NCBI GenBank assembly: GCA_023265495.1
Contig: JAHFTP010000001.1
Coordinates: 1 to 38,977, forward strand
Source of the DNA: Chlamydiota bacterium
GTDB taxonomy: Bacteria > Chlamydiota > Chlamydiia > Chlamydiales > Rhabdochlamydiaceae
DNA length: 38,977 nucleotides
Direction of reading: 5' to 3'
A program made the position numbers and the translations under genes. A model generated the notes under the pieces. That model ran no database searches and was not told the DNA's origin. It worked only from the letters and a program-made list of their open reading frames with translations. Positions 31,633 through 38,977 of this stretch are shown piece after piece; position 1 is the first letter of the stretch; every line of letters begins with the position of its first letter.

Positions 31633-32893
31633 GATTACCGCGCATTTAAACTATTTTTTTATTAAAGCAGGGACTTTTCCCTTTTCCTTCCTCTCGTATA
31701 AAACAACACACAGGATAGGAAGGGTGCTGGGAAGCCTATTGTATTACACTTGCAAGAGCTTTCGGAAAAAGACCTTGGCCAATCTCGCTTTAGCCAAGGA
31801 TTTATCCCTTACTTTTGAAGAGACCCCCCCTCTAGCAAAAAAATCGCTGCAAAATCTGCTCATCACGTGCCTTGACTACCCTAAGCTCGCCAAAGAAACG
31901 GACATACAAAACATCGCCTTTTGCGACAACCCTGAGCCCGCAACAAAAATCCTAGAAAAGGGCAAAGGGGTGATCTTCTTTTGTGGCCATCAAGCCAATT
32001 GGGAAGTGCTATTCCTCGAGGGAACGTCCCGTATGTCGGGCGTTGCCATTGGGCGCCCCATCAAAAATAAGATCTTGTATGATTGGATCTTATCTATCAG
32101 AGAAAAATGGGGAGGAAAAATCATTCCCCCTAAACAAGCAATTAAAGAAGGGCTCCGCGCGCTAAAACAGGGGAAATTCCTCGGCATCGTAGGAGACCAA
32201 GGCATGCCCGACAGTGGATATAGCAGCCCCTTTTTAGGAAGGAAAGCGTGGACGTCTCCCATTGCAGCACTGTTATCTTATAGGAGTAATTGTCCTATTT
32301 TTGTGGCCACAACGGTGAGAGAAAATGACAAATATAGGATCCACTATTCTGATCCTATCTGGCCAGATCAAACCAAACCTTTGGAAGAAGAAATACCCAG
32401 ACTCATGAACTACTGCCTTAGCAAGCTGGAAGAGAGCATTAAACGAACTCCCGACCAGTGGCTATGGCAACATAACCGCTGGAAGCAACAAGTCCCTGGA
32501 GTTATCAAAAAAGCGTTTCGCTTTGAAAGCATAGCCATCTTGTTTCCTTCGGACATAGAAGAAACATCAGCTCTTCTGGCCTCTCTACCCACTTTTCGCA
32601 AGATCTATCCGCATGAATTCATTACGGTCTTTCTTCCAACATCCTTTGCAGATACTCCCATCGATGAGAGCTTTGAAAAGGTCGTCTATGCCCAAGAAAA
32701 GGACCTCTTTATCAAAGACTACCGATTTAAGCTGGTATTTAACTTTACCTCCAGCGATGCTCTAAAAAAGCATTTTCTCGGTCTTTCCTCGTTTAAAGTC
32801 TATAGCCTGGAAAACCTCTTTCACCTAGCTCCTGATCTACCCCGAAACAACCTGTCCGCTATTCTATTTGAGGTCATATCCCATGCCAGCTGA
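31631..32893 (+). CDS. LpxL/HtrB-type lipid A acyltransferase with C-terminal extension
   Basis: A 420-residue protein. The first 285 residues read as a late acyltransferase of lipid A: an N-terminal hydrophobic anchor, FFCGHQANWEVLFLEG with the H-x4-E catalytic pair, GVAIGRPIKN, GIVGDQGMPDSG and TPDQWLWQHNRWK. It adds a secondary acyl chain to lipid A at the inner membrane. About 130 residues follow (from AFRFESIAILFP on) that are not part of LpxL; they look like an alpha/beta domain (LLASLPTFRKIYPHEFITVFLP) faintly like the start of a GT9 heptosyltransferase. ATG 31631 is preferred; the longer frame upstream overlaps a gene-like frame on the other strand. It overlaps rsmE by 11 bases. Confidence 0.85.
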   Translation: MITAHLNYFFIKAGTFPFSFLSYKTTHRIGRVLGSLLYYTCKSFRKKTLANLALAKDLSLTFEETPPLAKKSLQNLLITCLDYPKLAKETDIQNIAFCDNPEPATKILEKGKGVIFFCGHQANWEVLFLEGTSRMSGVAIGRPIKNKILYDWILSIREKWGGKIIPPKQAIKEGLRALKQGKFLGIVGDQGMPDSGYSSPFLGRKAWTSPIAALLSYRSNCPIFVATTVRENDKYRIHYSDPIWPDQTKPLEEEIPRLMNYCLSKLEESIKRTPDQWLWQHNRWKQQVPGVIKKAFRFESIAILFPSDIEETSALLASLPTFRKIYPHEFITVFLPTSFADTPIDESFEKVVYAQEKDLFIKDYRFKLVFNFTSSDALKKHFLGLSSFKVYSLENLFHLAPDLPRNNLSAILFEVISHAS

Positions 32894-33611
32894 ACGTTTT
32901 TTTCTAAAAGAGCCCTTCACGAAGGGGGCAAAGACCTCTTTACTAGAACAAGAATTTCACCATCTCCATCATGTAATGCGCATAAAAAAGGGGGAACTCG
33001 TGGAGCTCATCAATGGAGAGGGTCAGATCGCCCACGCTGAGCTCGTTTCACTTGACAAGCACTCTGCATCCCTTCTGCTTACAGAAGTGATCACTACTGC
33101 CCCCGAGCCATTTTCCCTCATCTTAGCGCAAGCCATGCCAAGACTTGCCAAATTAGAACTTATCGTAGAAAAAGCCGTAGAGCTCTCCGTTACCGAGTTG
33201 TGGCTCTTCCCCGGAAAAATGAGTGAACGAGACATTTTTTCTCCTTCTCAAAAAAAGAGGCTCGAGCAGATTCTCATCTCCGCACTCAAACAATGTGGAA
33301 GAACGTATCTACCTAAATTCCACTTCCTTCCACCTTTAGGCCCCGCATGGAAAAAGATCCCTGGCCATCTCCTCTTTGGAGATACCTCCCCTGATGCTCC
33401 TCCCCTCTTTACCCTTCTGCAAGCACAAAAGACGCAAGAAAGAGAGTTTGTCATCTTCATCGGCCCGGAAAAAGGATTTCATCCTTCTGAAACAGAGTTT
33501 CTTAAAAATGTGCTGGGCTGCATGGGAGTAAAACTACATACGAATATTCTACGCGTAGAAACGGCTGCTATCACCTCCCTTTCCCTTCTTTCCAACTACG
33601 TCAGTTTTTAG
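32883..33611 (+). CDS. rsmE: 16S rRNA m3U1498 methyltransferase
   Basis: A 242-residue SPOUT methyltransferase. It starts MPAERFF, has FHHLHHVMRIKKGELVELINGEG for the PUA-like N-domain, KLELIVEKAVELSVTELWLF and the knot region FVIFIGPEKGFHPSETEFL and HTNILRVETAAITSLSLL. It methylates U1498 of 16S rRNA at N3. ATG 32883 is chosen: GAGGT lies about eight bases upstream inside the end of the acyltransferase gene, which it overlaps by 11 bases. A TTG at 32868 would add five residues and is less likely. Confidence 0.94.
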   Translation: MPAERFFLKEPFTKGAKTSLLEQEFHHLHHVMRIKKGELVELINGEGQIAHAELVSLDKHSASLLLTEVITTAPEPFSLILAQAMPRLAKLELIVEKAVELSVTELWLFPGKMSERDIFSPSQKKRLEQILISALKQCGRTYLPKFHFLPPLGPAWKKIPGHLLFGDTSPDAPPLFTLLQAQKTQEREFVIFIGPEKGFHPSETEFLKNVLGCMGVKLHTNILRVETAAITSLSLLSNYVSF

Positions 33612-33728
33612 ATAATTAACACAACCATTGTTAGAAGATTACGTAAATTATCGAAACAATGCAGTAAAATACTATTTGATTAATATATAAAATAATACAA
33701 TAATAAAAATAGAAGAGGAGGAAAGATT

Positions 33729-34070
33729 ATGTCTACAGCAAGAGTCCCGTCTCGCAACTATGAATCCAGCAAGTGGTTCAAGGACTACAGTCGCATCAGA
33801 AGCAAACTGTGCGATTACTACGAAAAAATGGAGAGAAAAACCAGTTACAGCCCCACACAAAAAGAGCTGGAAAAACTCGCACAATCGATGATTGATTTCC
33901 TAGGCAACTATCACAGCGAAATAGGAAAACAGGAAGGCTATTTCAAAAAAGGGATTATCGACCTTACCAACATTCCGGAAATGCACCCTACCATGCAAAG
34001 AATAGCCACTAACACAGCTTTAAAAATGACTATTGAATACTTAGACCAATTCTTAGCCAACTACTCTTAA
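33729..34070 (+). CDS. small soluble helical protein, unknown
   Basis: A 113-residue protein with a strong ribosome binding site (GAGGAGGAAAG before the ATG). It is basic at the N-terminus, helical throughout, rich in Tyr and Lys, and has no membrane segment, signal peptide or motif I recognise. The 117-base spacer upstream is very AT-rich. The last four bases overlap the end of the convergent pyk gene. The good ribosome binding site makes expression likely; the role is unknown. Confidence 0.6.
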   Translation: MSTARVPSRNYESSKWFKDYSRIRSKLCDYYEKMERKTSYSPTQKELEKLAQSMIDFLGNYHSEIGKQEGYFKKGIIDLTNIPEMHPTMQRIATNTALKMTIEYLDQFLANYS

Positions 34071-35845
34071 CTGACCTCATCACCGGCTAGGGATTCTTTG
34101 TAGACAATCCCCTTTTTGGGATCTAATGTGACAAGGAGCCCTTCTTGCAGCAAGGTAACAGCTCCTTGAGCCCTACTAATCATAGGGATATCCAAGGTCT
34201 TTGCTAGCAGGAGTGCGTGCTTTTCAGATAGGATGTCATCGGGATGGTTTTGCAAGACGATACCTGCTGCATGCTTGAGTAGAGGAAGGTAGGAGTCATC
34301 ACATCGGGATATAACAACGATCTTATCTTTTGCAGAAAAGGTGCTGTCTCCATCAACGGAGAGGGCAATGAGCACTTTTCCGTGGATCCTTTTTCCATGT
34401 CCGGGGTGTCCGCGGACAAGAACATCTCCAATACTCTCCACAATCATCATATTGGTAGAACCGGAAATGCCAAACGGAGATCCTGCTGTGACAACGACAA
34501 GATCCCCGAAGCGAACGATGTCGTTTTTCAAACAAAACTGAGAAACGGCAGAAAAAGCTTCTTGGATATTGCGGCAAGGCATCGGATCTACGGGAAATAC
34601 CCCCCAGCTAAGAGCTAACTGCTGATACGTTTTTTTACTAGGGCTGAGCGCCACGATGGGCATCTCAGGGCGATAGCGGGAGATGAGCCTAGCTGTTGAA
34701 CCGGTACTTGTAAAAGCAAAGATCGCTTTTGCACTCGCACTATACGCCGTTCTCACCGTCGCCTGTGCAACCGAAGAAGAGACGTCGTGGTAGTTGGAGT
34801 GGGCATCATGAGAAAAAAAGTCTTTGTAGTTGAAGTTGCCCTCGGCTTGCTCGATAATTTTTTTCATGATTTGCACCGTTTCTACTGGATACAGACCTAC
34901 TGCTGTTTCCCCTGATAACATAACGGCAGAGGTGCTGTCGTAAATGGCATTGGCTACATCTGACACTTCAGCTCGTGTAGGCCTTGGGTTTTTTATCATA
35001 GACTCCAACATCTGCGTGGCGGTGATCACAGGTTTGCCCGTGTGATAGCATTTGCGGATCATCATCTTTTGCAGGCTAGGGACCTGTTCTAAAGGGAGTT
35101 CAACGCCTAGATCTCCCCTGGCAACCATGATCCCATCAGCCACTTGCACAATACTTTCAAAGTTTTGTACACCTTGACTATTTTCAATTTTAGCCCAGAC
35201 ATGGATGTCTGATTTGCCCTTTTCCACTAAAAGACGTTTGATCTCTAAGACATGGTCTGCCGAGCGAATAAAGGATGCTGCAATGATATCAATATCATGC
35301 TCACAGCCAAAGGATATGTCTTGCCTATCTTGCCCTGTCATAGCAGGGAGATTGATCTGCACGCCGGGGATATTCACCCCTTTATTGCTTTTTAAAATTC
35401 CCCTGTTTTCGATCTCAACAACAACAGAGTCCCCCATTTTTTCCACTACGTGGGAGATGATATACCCATCATCGAATAAGACCTTGACTCCTACATCGAG
35501 TGCATCTATGGCCATAGCGGGGACGAGCTGTATATGGACGACATCTCCTAGGACCTTGTCTTTGACTAGACGGAGCCTTTGCCCTACTTCAACAGGAAGA
35601 GCGTCTGCTTGCATCTTCCCGATGCGAAGCTCAGGGCCTTTTGTATCCAAAATAATAGCTAAAGAAGTTTTTTTCTCTTCCCTTGCTCTCTTAAGATTTT
35701 TGATCACTGCCAGATGCTCTTCATAAGAGCCGTGCGAGAAATTTAGCCGCGCACCATTCATCCCAGCATCGATGAGTGCAAGGATCTTCTCATAGCTACT
35801 TACTGCCGGACCCATCGTACAGATGATTTTCGTTCTCGTTCTCAT
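34067..35845 (-). CDS. pyk: pyruvate kinase with C-terminal PEP-utiliser-like domain
   Basis: A 592-residue pyruvate kinase. The barrel starts RTKIICTMGPAVSSYEKI and has NFSHGSYEEH, LDTKGPELR, the catalytic VWAKIENSQGV and MVARGDLGVELP, and the nucleotide- and metal-site TATQMLESM and SGETAVGLYPVETV. The allosteric domain follows, up to about 470. The last 110 residues carry DIPMISRAQGAVTLLQEG, like the mobile His domain of PEP-using enzymes seen in long pyruvate kinases of Bacillus type; the phospho-His is not obvious. It turns PEP and ADP into pyruvate and ATP. A GAGGGG lies before the ATG. Confidence 0.94.
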   Translation of the reverse strand: MRTRTKIICTMGPAVSSYEKILALIDAGMNGARLNFSHGSYEEHLAVIKNLKRAREEKKTSLAIILDTKGPELRIGKMQADALPVEVGQRLRLVKDKVLGDVVHIQLVPAMAIDALDVGVKVLFDDGYIISHVVEKMGDSVVVEIENRGILKSNKGVNIPGVQINLPAMTGQDRQDISFGCEHDIDIIAASFIRSADHVLEIKRLLVEKGKSDIHVWAKIENSQGVQNFESIVQVADGIMVARGDLGVELPLEQVPSLQKMMIRKCYHTGKPVITATQMLESMIKNPRPTRAEVSDVANAIYDSTSAVMLSGETAVGLYPVETVQIMKKIIEQAEGNFNYKDFFSHDAHSNYHDVSSSVAQATVRTAYSASAKAIFAFTSTGSTARLISRYRPEMPIVALSPSKKTYQQLALSWGVFPVDPMPCRNIQEAFSAVSQFCLKNDIVRFGDLVVVTAGSPFGISGSTNMMIVESIGDVLVRGHPGHGKRIHGKVLIALSVDGDSTFSAKDKIVVISRCDDSYLPLLKHAAGIVLQNHPDDILSEKHALLLAKTLDIPMISRAQGAVTLLQEGLLVTLDPKKGIVYKESLAGDEVS

Positions 35846-35970
35846 GACCCCTCAAACAGACTTGCAGTTATAGCCATAGTACCTGCTCTTGCTATAATTG
35901 CACAAGAGAGCACACGGTGTAAAAACACTGGAAACAAAACCCGTAGCTAAAGACAACAAGGAGAAAAATC

Positions 35971-35990
35971 TTGACTTGATAGACCGTCAA
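35971..35990. promoter_or_regulatory. TTGAC-N10-GTCAA dyad between pyk and the symporter gene
   Basis: The 273-base spacer between the divergent pyk and symporter genes has no gene. It contains a five-base inverted repeat at 35971-35975 and 35986-35990, whose left arm also fits a -35 hexamer (TTGACT) pointing at the symporter gene, with only a weak -10 seventeen bases on. It could be an operator or promoter; support is weak. Confidence 0.3.
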
Positions 35991-36118
35991 TCGTGAATTT
36001 CTATTCAGCTGTAGATAGTTTTCTCCGATTTCCTAGGAACTATTTGCTGGACTAAAAAACAAAAAACTGTCTTCATATGTCCTTTTTATTTCCCATTTCT
36101 TAAGTTTAGGGTATTCCC

Positions 36119-37567
36119 ATGGGTTTGTATGAGCTATCTGCTATTATCCTCTATTTTTCTCTTCTTTTTCTCATAGGGTTCTCCTCCTATCGAAAAAACC
36201 TCTCTTCCTCCGATTTTATCTTGGGAAGCCGTTCCCTCAACTATTGGCTCACTGCTATGTCCGCACATGCAAGTGATATGAGCAGCTGGCTATTTCTGGC
36301 CTATCCGGCTCTTATCTTTACTGATGGAATATTTAAAAGTTGGGCAGCCATTGGCCTTACTGTATTTATGTTCTTAAACTGGCAGCTTGTCGCCACAAAA
36401 ATCCGTGTATCGACAGAAAAATATAATAGTTTGACCTTCTCCTCTTTTTTTGAAAGTAGGCTCTCCGACACCTCAGGAACCATTCGCATCTTCACTGCAG
36501 TCATGTCCCTCGTATTCTATACGATCTACTTGTCGGCAGGGCTCGTCGGCCTCGGCATCCTCCTAGAGACTCTCTTTGGGATCAACTACTTCCTCGGTGT
36601 TTTCTTAGGCATTGCCCTTGTCATTCCCTATGTATTTATTGGGGGATACCTCACACTCGCATGGATCGACCTCTTCCAAGGAATATTTCTCCTAGGGGTG
36701 ATTTTGTTTGTCCCCCTCTACCTCCTTCCTAAGGTAGGAGGCCTTTCCTCCCTCTTTCACGCAGCAAGCGCTAAACACTTGCCCACCTCTCTTTTCCCCG
36801 ACTTGTCTTATAAGAGCCTATGGCTGATCCTATGTGAAATGCTCGGATGGGGCCTCGGCTATTTTGGCCAGCCTCATATCATCACCAAATTTATGGGAAT
36901 AAAAAAGACGGAAGAGATCCGTAAATCCAAATGGGTGGGAATGACTTGGATGGTCCTCTCCTTAGGCGCTGCTGTTTTAGTCGGTCTCGTGGGTATTGCC
37001 TACTTCACCACTCCACTTGATGACCCTCAACAACTCTTCATTGCCATGGTAAGGCAGAACTTTCACCCTTTCCTTATAGGATTCATCCTTTGCGGCATAC
37101 TAGCAACAACGATCAACTCCATGAGCTCGCAAGTGCTTGTCCTTTCTTCCACTCTGACTGAAGATTTTTACAGAAAAGTCTTTAACAAAAACGCCTCCAC
37201 AAAAGAGCTGCTCTTAGTGTCTAGGATAGGAATTATCCTGGTAGCACTGCTGGCCTTTGGCATCGCCTACGGCAAAGTAAGCACGATCTACTCGCTTGTC
37301 TTCTACGCCTGGTCAGGACTCGGAGCATCCTTTGGACCCGTGATCCTTCTTTGTTTGTATTCCAAGAAAACAAATAAGTTTGGAGCATGGGGTGGAATCT
37401 TAGCAGGAGGGTCTACAGCGGCCCTATGGCCTTACATCAACCAAGTATATCACTTACAGGTTCCACCCATCATCCCTGCATTTGCCTTGAGCTTCCTCAC
37501 TATCCTCGCAGTATCGAGGATCACGAATCCTAAGGCTATACCGGGCAAACTAGAAAACATTAGCTAA
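36119..37567 (+). CDS. sodium/solute symporter, SSS family (PutP-like)
   Basis: A 482-residue membrane protein with about 12-13 hydrophobic helices in the LeuT-like fold. Family stretches are FILGSRSLNYWLTAMSAHASDMSSWLFLAYPALIF at about residues 34-68 (sodium and substrate site in PutP), WGLGYFGQPHIITKFMGI near 250 and ATTINSMSSQVLVLSSTLTEDFYRK near 335. In PutP these take up proline with sodium. Proline is the best guess, but the family also carries sugars, vitamins and other solutes. Its stop overlaps the next, convergent gene by eight bases. No strong ribosome binding site is visible. Confidence 0.85.
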   Translation: MGLYELSAIILYFSLLFLIGFSSYRKNLSSSDFILGSRSLNYWLTAMSAHASDMSSWLFLAYPALIFTDGIFKSWAAIGLTVFMFLNWQLVATKIRVSTEKYNSLTFSSFFESRLSDTSGTIRIFTAVMSLVFYTIYLSAGLVGLGILLETLFGINYFLGVFLGIALVIPYVFIGGYLTLAWIDLFQGIFLLGVILFVPLYLLPKVGGLSSLFHAASAKHLPTSLFPDLSYKSLWLILCEMLGWGLGYFGQPHIITKFMGIKKTEEIRKSKWVGMTWMVLSLGAAVLVGLVGIAYFTTPLDDPQQLFIAMVRQNFHPFLIGFILCGILATTINSMSSQVLVLSSTLTEDFYRKVFNKNASTKELLLVSRIGIILVALLAFGIAYGKVSTIYSLVFYAWSGLGASFGPVILLCLYSKKTNKFGAWGGILAGGSTAALWPYINQVYHLQVPPIIPAFALSFLTILAVSRITNPKAIPGKLENIS

Positions 37568-38972
37568 GATCGCCTCTTCCCATCAGGCTAGGAAAGAGAG
37601 ACTCTAGCCTAGGAAGGAGTGTAGGAAGGTCTACCGTATGGGCTACCAATCGTCTCCACTTTTCCCATCTATGACGGCGAGGGTCTAGATGATTAGCTAG
37701 GATCCTTTCTACCTGTGCCTTGTTGCGCTGGTTATCTAGCTGGTATCTCGTGTGAGGCAAAGCAGTTGTCTCCCTCGGATGGGCGGAGAGAAAGGATTGA
37801 ATAACAAGTTGGTAGGTAGCTTCAAATAGATTCCTCGGAGCTATGCACCTTTCTATGTGATCACCTTCTACAATGTGCCCTTCGAGACACAGGGCAACAT
37901 ACTGAACAAAAACTTTATTGGGATCGCAAAAAACTCCCAGGTGACCATCTCCAATATCTGGAACAAAGTCGTCAATATCTGCAATGTGCTTGACGACTTT
38001 TTTGTGAGAACTGTTGCTTGTTAATTCAGCAAACTTATCCATCGCTCTTTTATCAATGCCGACAGCATTAATCGTTGTGATCTTAGCTACTCTAGTAAAA
38101 AAGGAAATGGCATCATATTGGCAGTTGGCTCCCCCCTGGCTATAACCTACAACATCCACTTCTTCTGCAGGGGATTCTACATAGCCGATATTCGGATCTT
38201 CTAACATTTGCTTTGTCCTTGCAAATGTGGCATCTCGACCTCTGACCCCTATTTCTGGCTGTATGTCATCTAAGGCAGATTGCACGTCACGATGCATATC
38301 TCTGGTGCTTAAATAAGCAATGGTAGAGCGAAAATGCTCAGATTTCTTGGTACAAGCTTTTAAAAGCAGCTTGTAACACCCCCCTTGGTTGATGTGACCA
38401 TAGGTAGTAAAATATCCCTGCGGATGGGAGACCATCACACCTGAAGGAAGACGATCATCTGCTATTCTTTTCATAAATCGTACAGTCCAAGCTGTATCAT
38501 CAAAGTGAGGATCTCTTCTCATCTGCTCAAGAAAAAAAACTCTATGCATCCGCCCCTCTATCGAATCAGACCTATTTAGAAACAGACCCATGCGAGGAAC
38601 TCTTTGCAGGAAAATATCTTCTATTTTTTCAAAAGGCACCAACAGATCCATGAGCTCATCCATCTGCTCCTTACTGAGGTCTTCTACTTTACGCACATGA
38701 GAAAAATCTCGAGAGAGTGTCTCTACTTTTGTCCTAGCAAAACTAGGTTCTATTTCCCCTTTTTGTATTTTCTGGAATAAGGCGTCTACATCATCTTTGC
38801 GCACGTCGCCTACTCCTAGAAATAATAACCGACACTCCTTTCTGGTTAGGCTTTGTCCATACTTATATTTTCTACTTAAATCCAGGTTATAGCGCAGAGA
38901 AATTTGACCGACCCGTTCCTTGCCAAAGACCTCATAGAAATATTGCATTGTATCTGTATTTTGCTTTTTCAC
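37560..38972 (-). CDS. class-3-lipase-like hydrolase, possible effector
   Basis: A 470-residue frame (GTG 38972) that is still open at the right edge of the window, so the true start could lie outside; ATG 38948 is the next candidate. Near the middle it carries VVGYSQGGANCQYDA with Ser278 in a G-x-S-x-G elbow, then about 50 residues later KHIADIDDFVPDIGDGHLGVF, the Asp- and His-containing stretch typical of class 3 lipases. A segment before the elbow (IGVRGRDATFARTKQML) fits the family's lid and oxyanion region. The first 240 residues are helical and unrecognised. Substrate could be a lipid or ester; secretion is a guess. There is no signal peptide at the visible start. Confidence 0.55.
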   Translation of the reverse strand: MKKQNTDTMQYFYEVFGKERVGQISLRYNLDLSRKYKYGQSLTRKECRLLFLGVGDVRKDDVDALFQKIQKGEIEPSFARTKVETLSRDFSHVRKVEDLSKEQMDELMDLLVPFEKIEDIFLQRVPRMGLFLNRSDSIEGRMHRVFFLEQMRRDPHFDDTAWTVRFMKRIADDRLPSGVMVSHPQGYFTTYGHINQGGCYKLLLKACTKKSEHFRSTIAYLSTRDMHRDVQSALDDIQPEIGVRGRDATFARTKQMLEDPNIGYVESPAEEVDVVGYSQGGANCQYDAISFFTRVAKITTINAVGIDKRAMDKFAELTSNSSHKKVVKHIADIDDFVPDIGDGHLGVFCDPNKVFVQYVALCLEGHIVEGDHIERCIAPRNLFEATYQLVIQSFLSAHPRETTALPHTRYQLDNQRNKAQVERILANHLDPRRHRWEKWRRLVAHTVDLPTLLPRLESLFPSLMGRGDLS

Positions 38973-38977
38973 CTTCG

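Noticed and set aside
1..38977. CRISPR arrays, rRNA genes, tmRNA and riboswitches
   Set aside because: No regularly spaced repeats, no rRNA stretches, and no known riboswitch core were seen on either strand.

Overview
The window looks like chromosome of a member of the phylum Chlamydiota, most likely an environmental (Parachlamydia-, Simkania- or Waddlia-like) lineage. This is inferred from gene content and order, not from a marker-gene search. The signs are: a pheS-rplT-rpmI-infC block close to a folC/PHP/murB/nusB block; a cdaA-ybbR pair followed by an lpxL/htrB-type acyltransferase; several proteins with paired hydrophobic segments like chlamydial inclusion-membrane (Inc) proteins; moderate GC with AT-rich spacers; and dense packing with many overlapping gene ends.

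Layout. 1-351: 3'-truncated (by the window edge) tsaC/sua5 gene. 508-2018: an AbiEi/AbiEii-like type IV toxin-antitoxin pair. Its upstream side (2030-2431) holds a decayed IS200/IS605-like end and a symmetric four-half-site operator-like dyad. 2643-4620: a TMEM14-like membrane protein, a CDF metal transporter and an exported Fe/Mn superoxide dismutase. 4755-11751: a probable host-interaction region with a membrane/coiled-coil protein, a protein with an SH2-like domain, proC, and two tandem paralogous PP2C phosphatases carrying an N-terminal Inc-like hydrophobic hairpin. 11811-13078: a PAP2 phosphatase and a nitroreductase. 13234-16718: a small mobile island with two tiny membrane proteins, an N-terminally truncated YhcG/DUF1016 nuclease and a large serine recombinase whose stop codon lies inside a tRNA-Ser gene.

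16707-20763 (minus strand): tRNA-Ser, pheS, rplT, rpmI, infC, a ThrRS-like gene with degraded active and editing sites, and tRNA-Val. 20889-22616: mnmM and a helical protein of unknown role. 22678-25997 (minus): the nusB-murB-PHP-folC operon with overlapping genes. 26176-28012: a DEDDh-type exonuclease lacking its last acidic residue, convergent with a large unknown gene. 28278-33611: cdaA, ybbR, a glycosyltransferase, an lpxL-type acyltransferase and rsmE (cyclic-di-AMP, envelope and ribosome functions). 33729-38972: a small unknown gene, pyk, a sodium/solute symporter and a class-3-lipase-like protein.

The strongest candidates for something new are: (i) membrane-anchored PP2C phosphatases in tandem, close to an SH2-domain protein, suggesting secreted or inclusion-membrane phosphosignalling; (ii) a ThrRS-like pseudoenzyme fixed between tRNA-Val and infC; (iii) the nested dyad and transposon remnant upstream of the AbiE-like pair. 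All functional statements come from reading motifs by eye; no database search was run.
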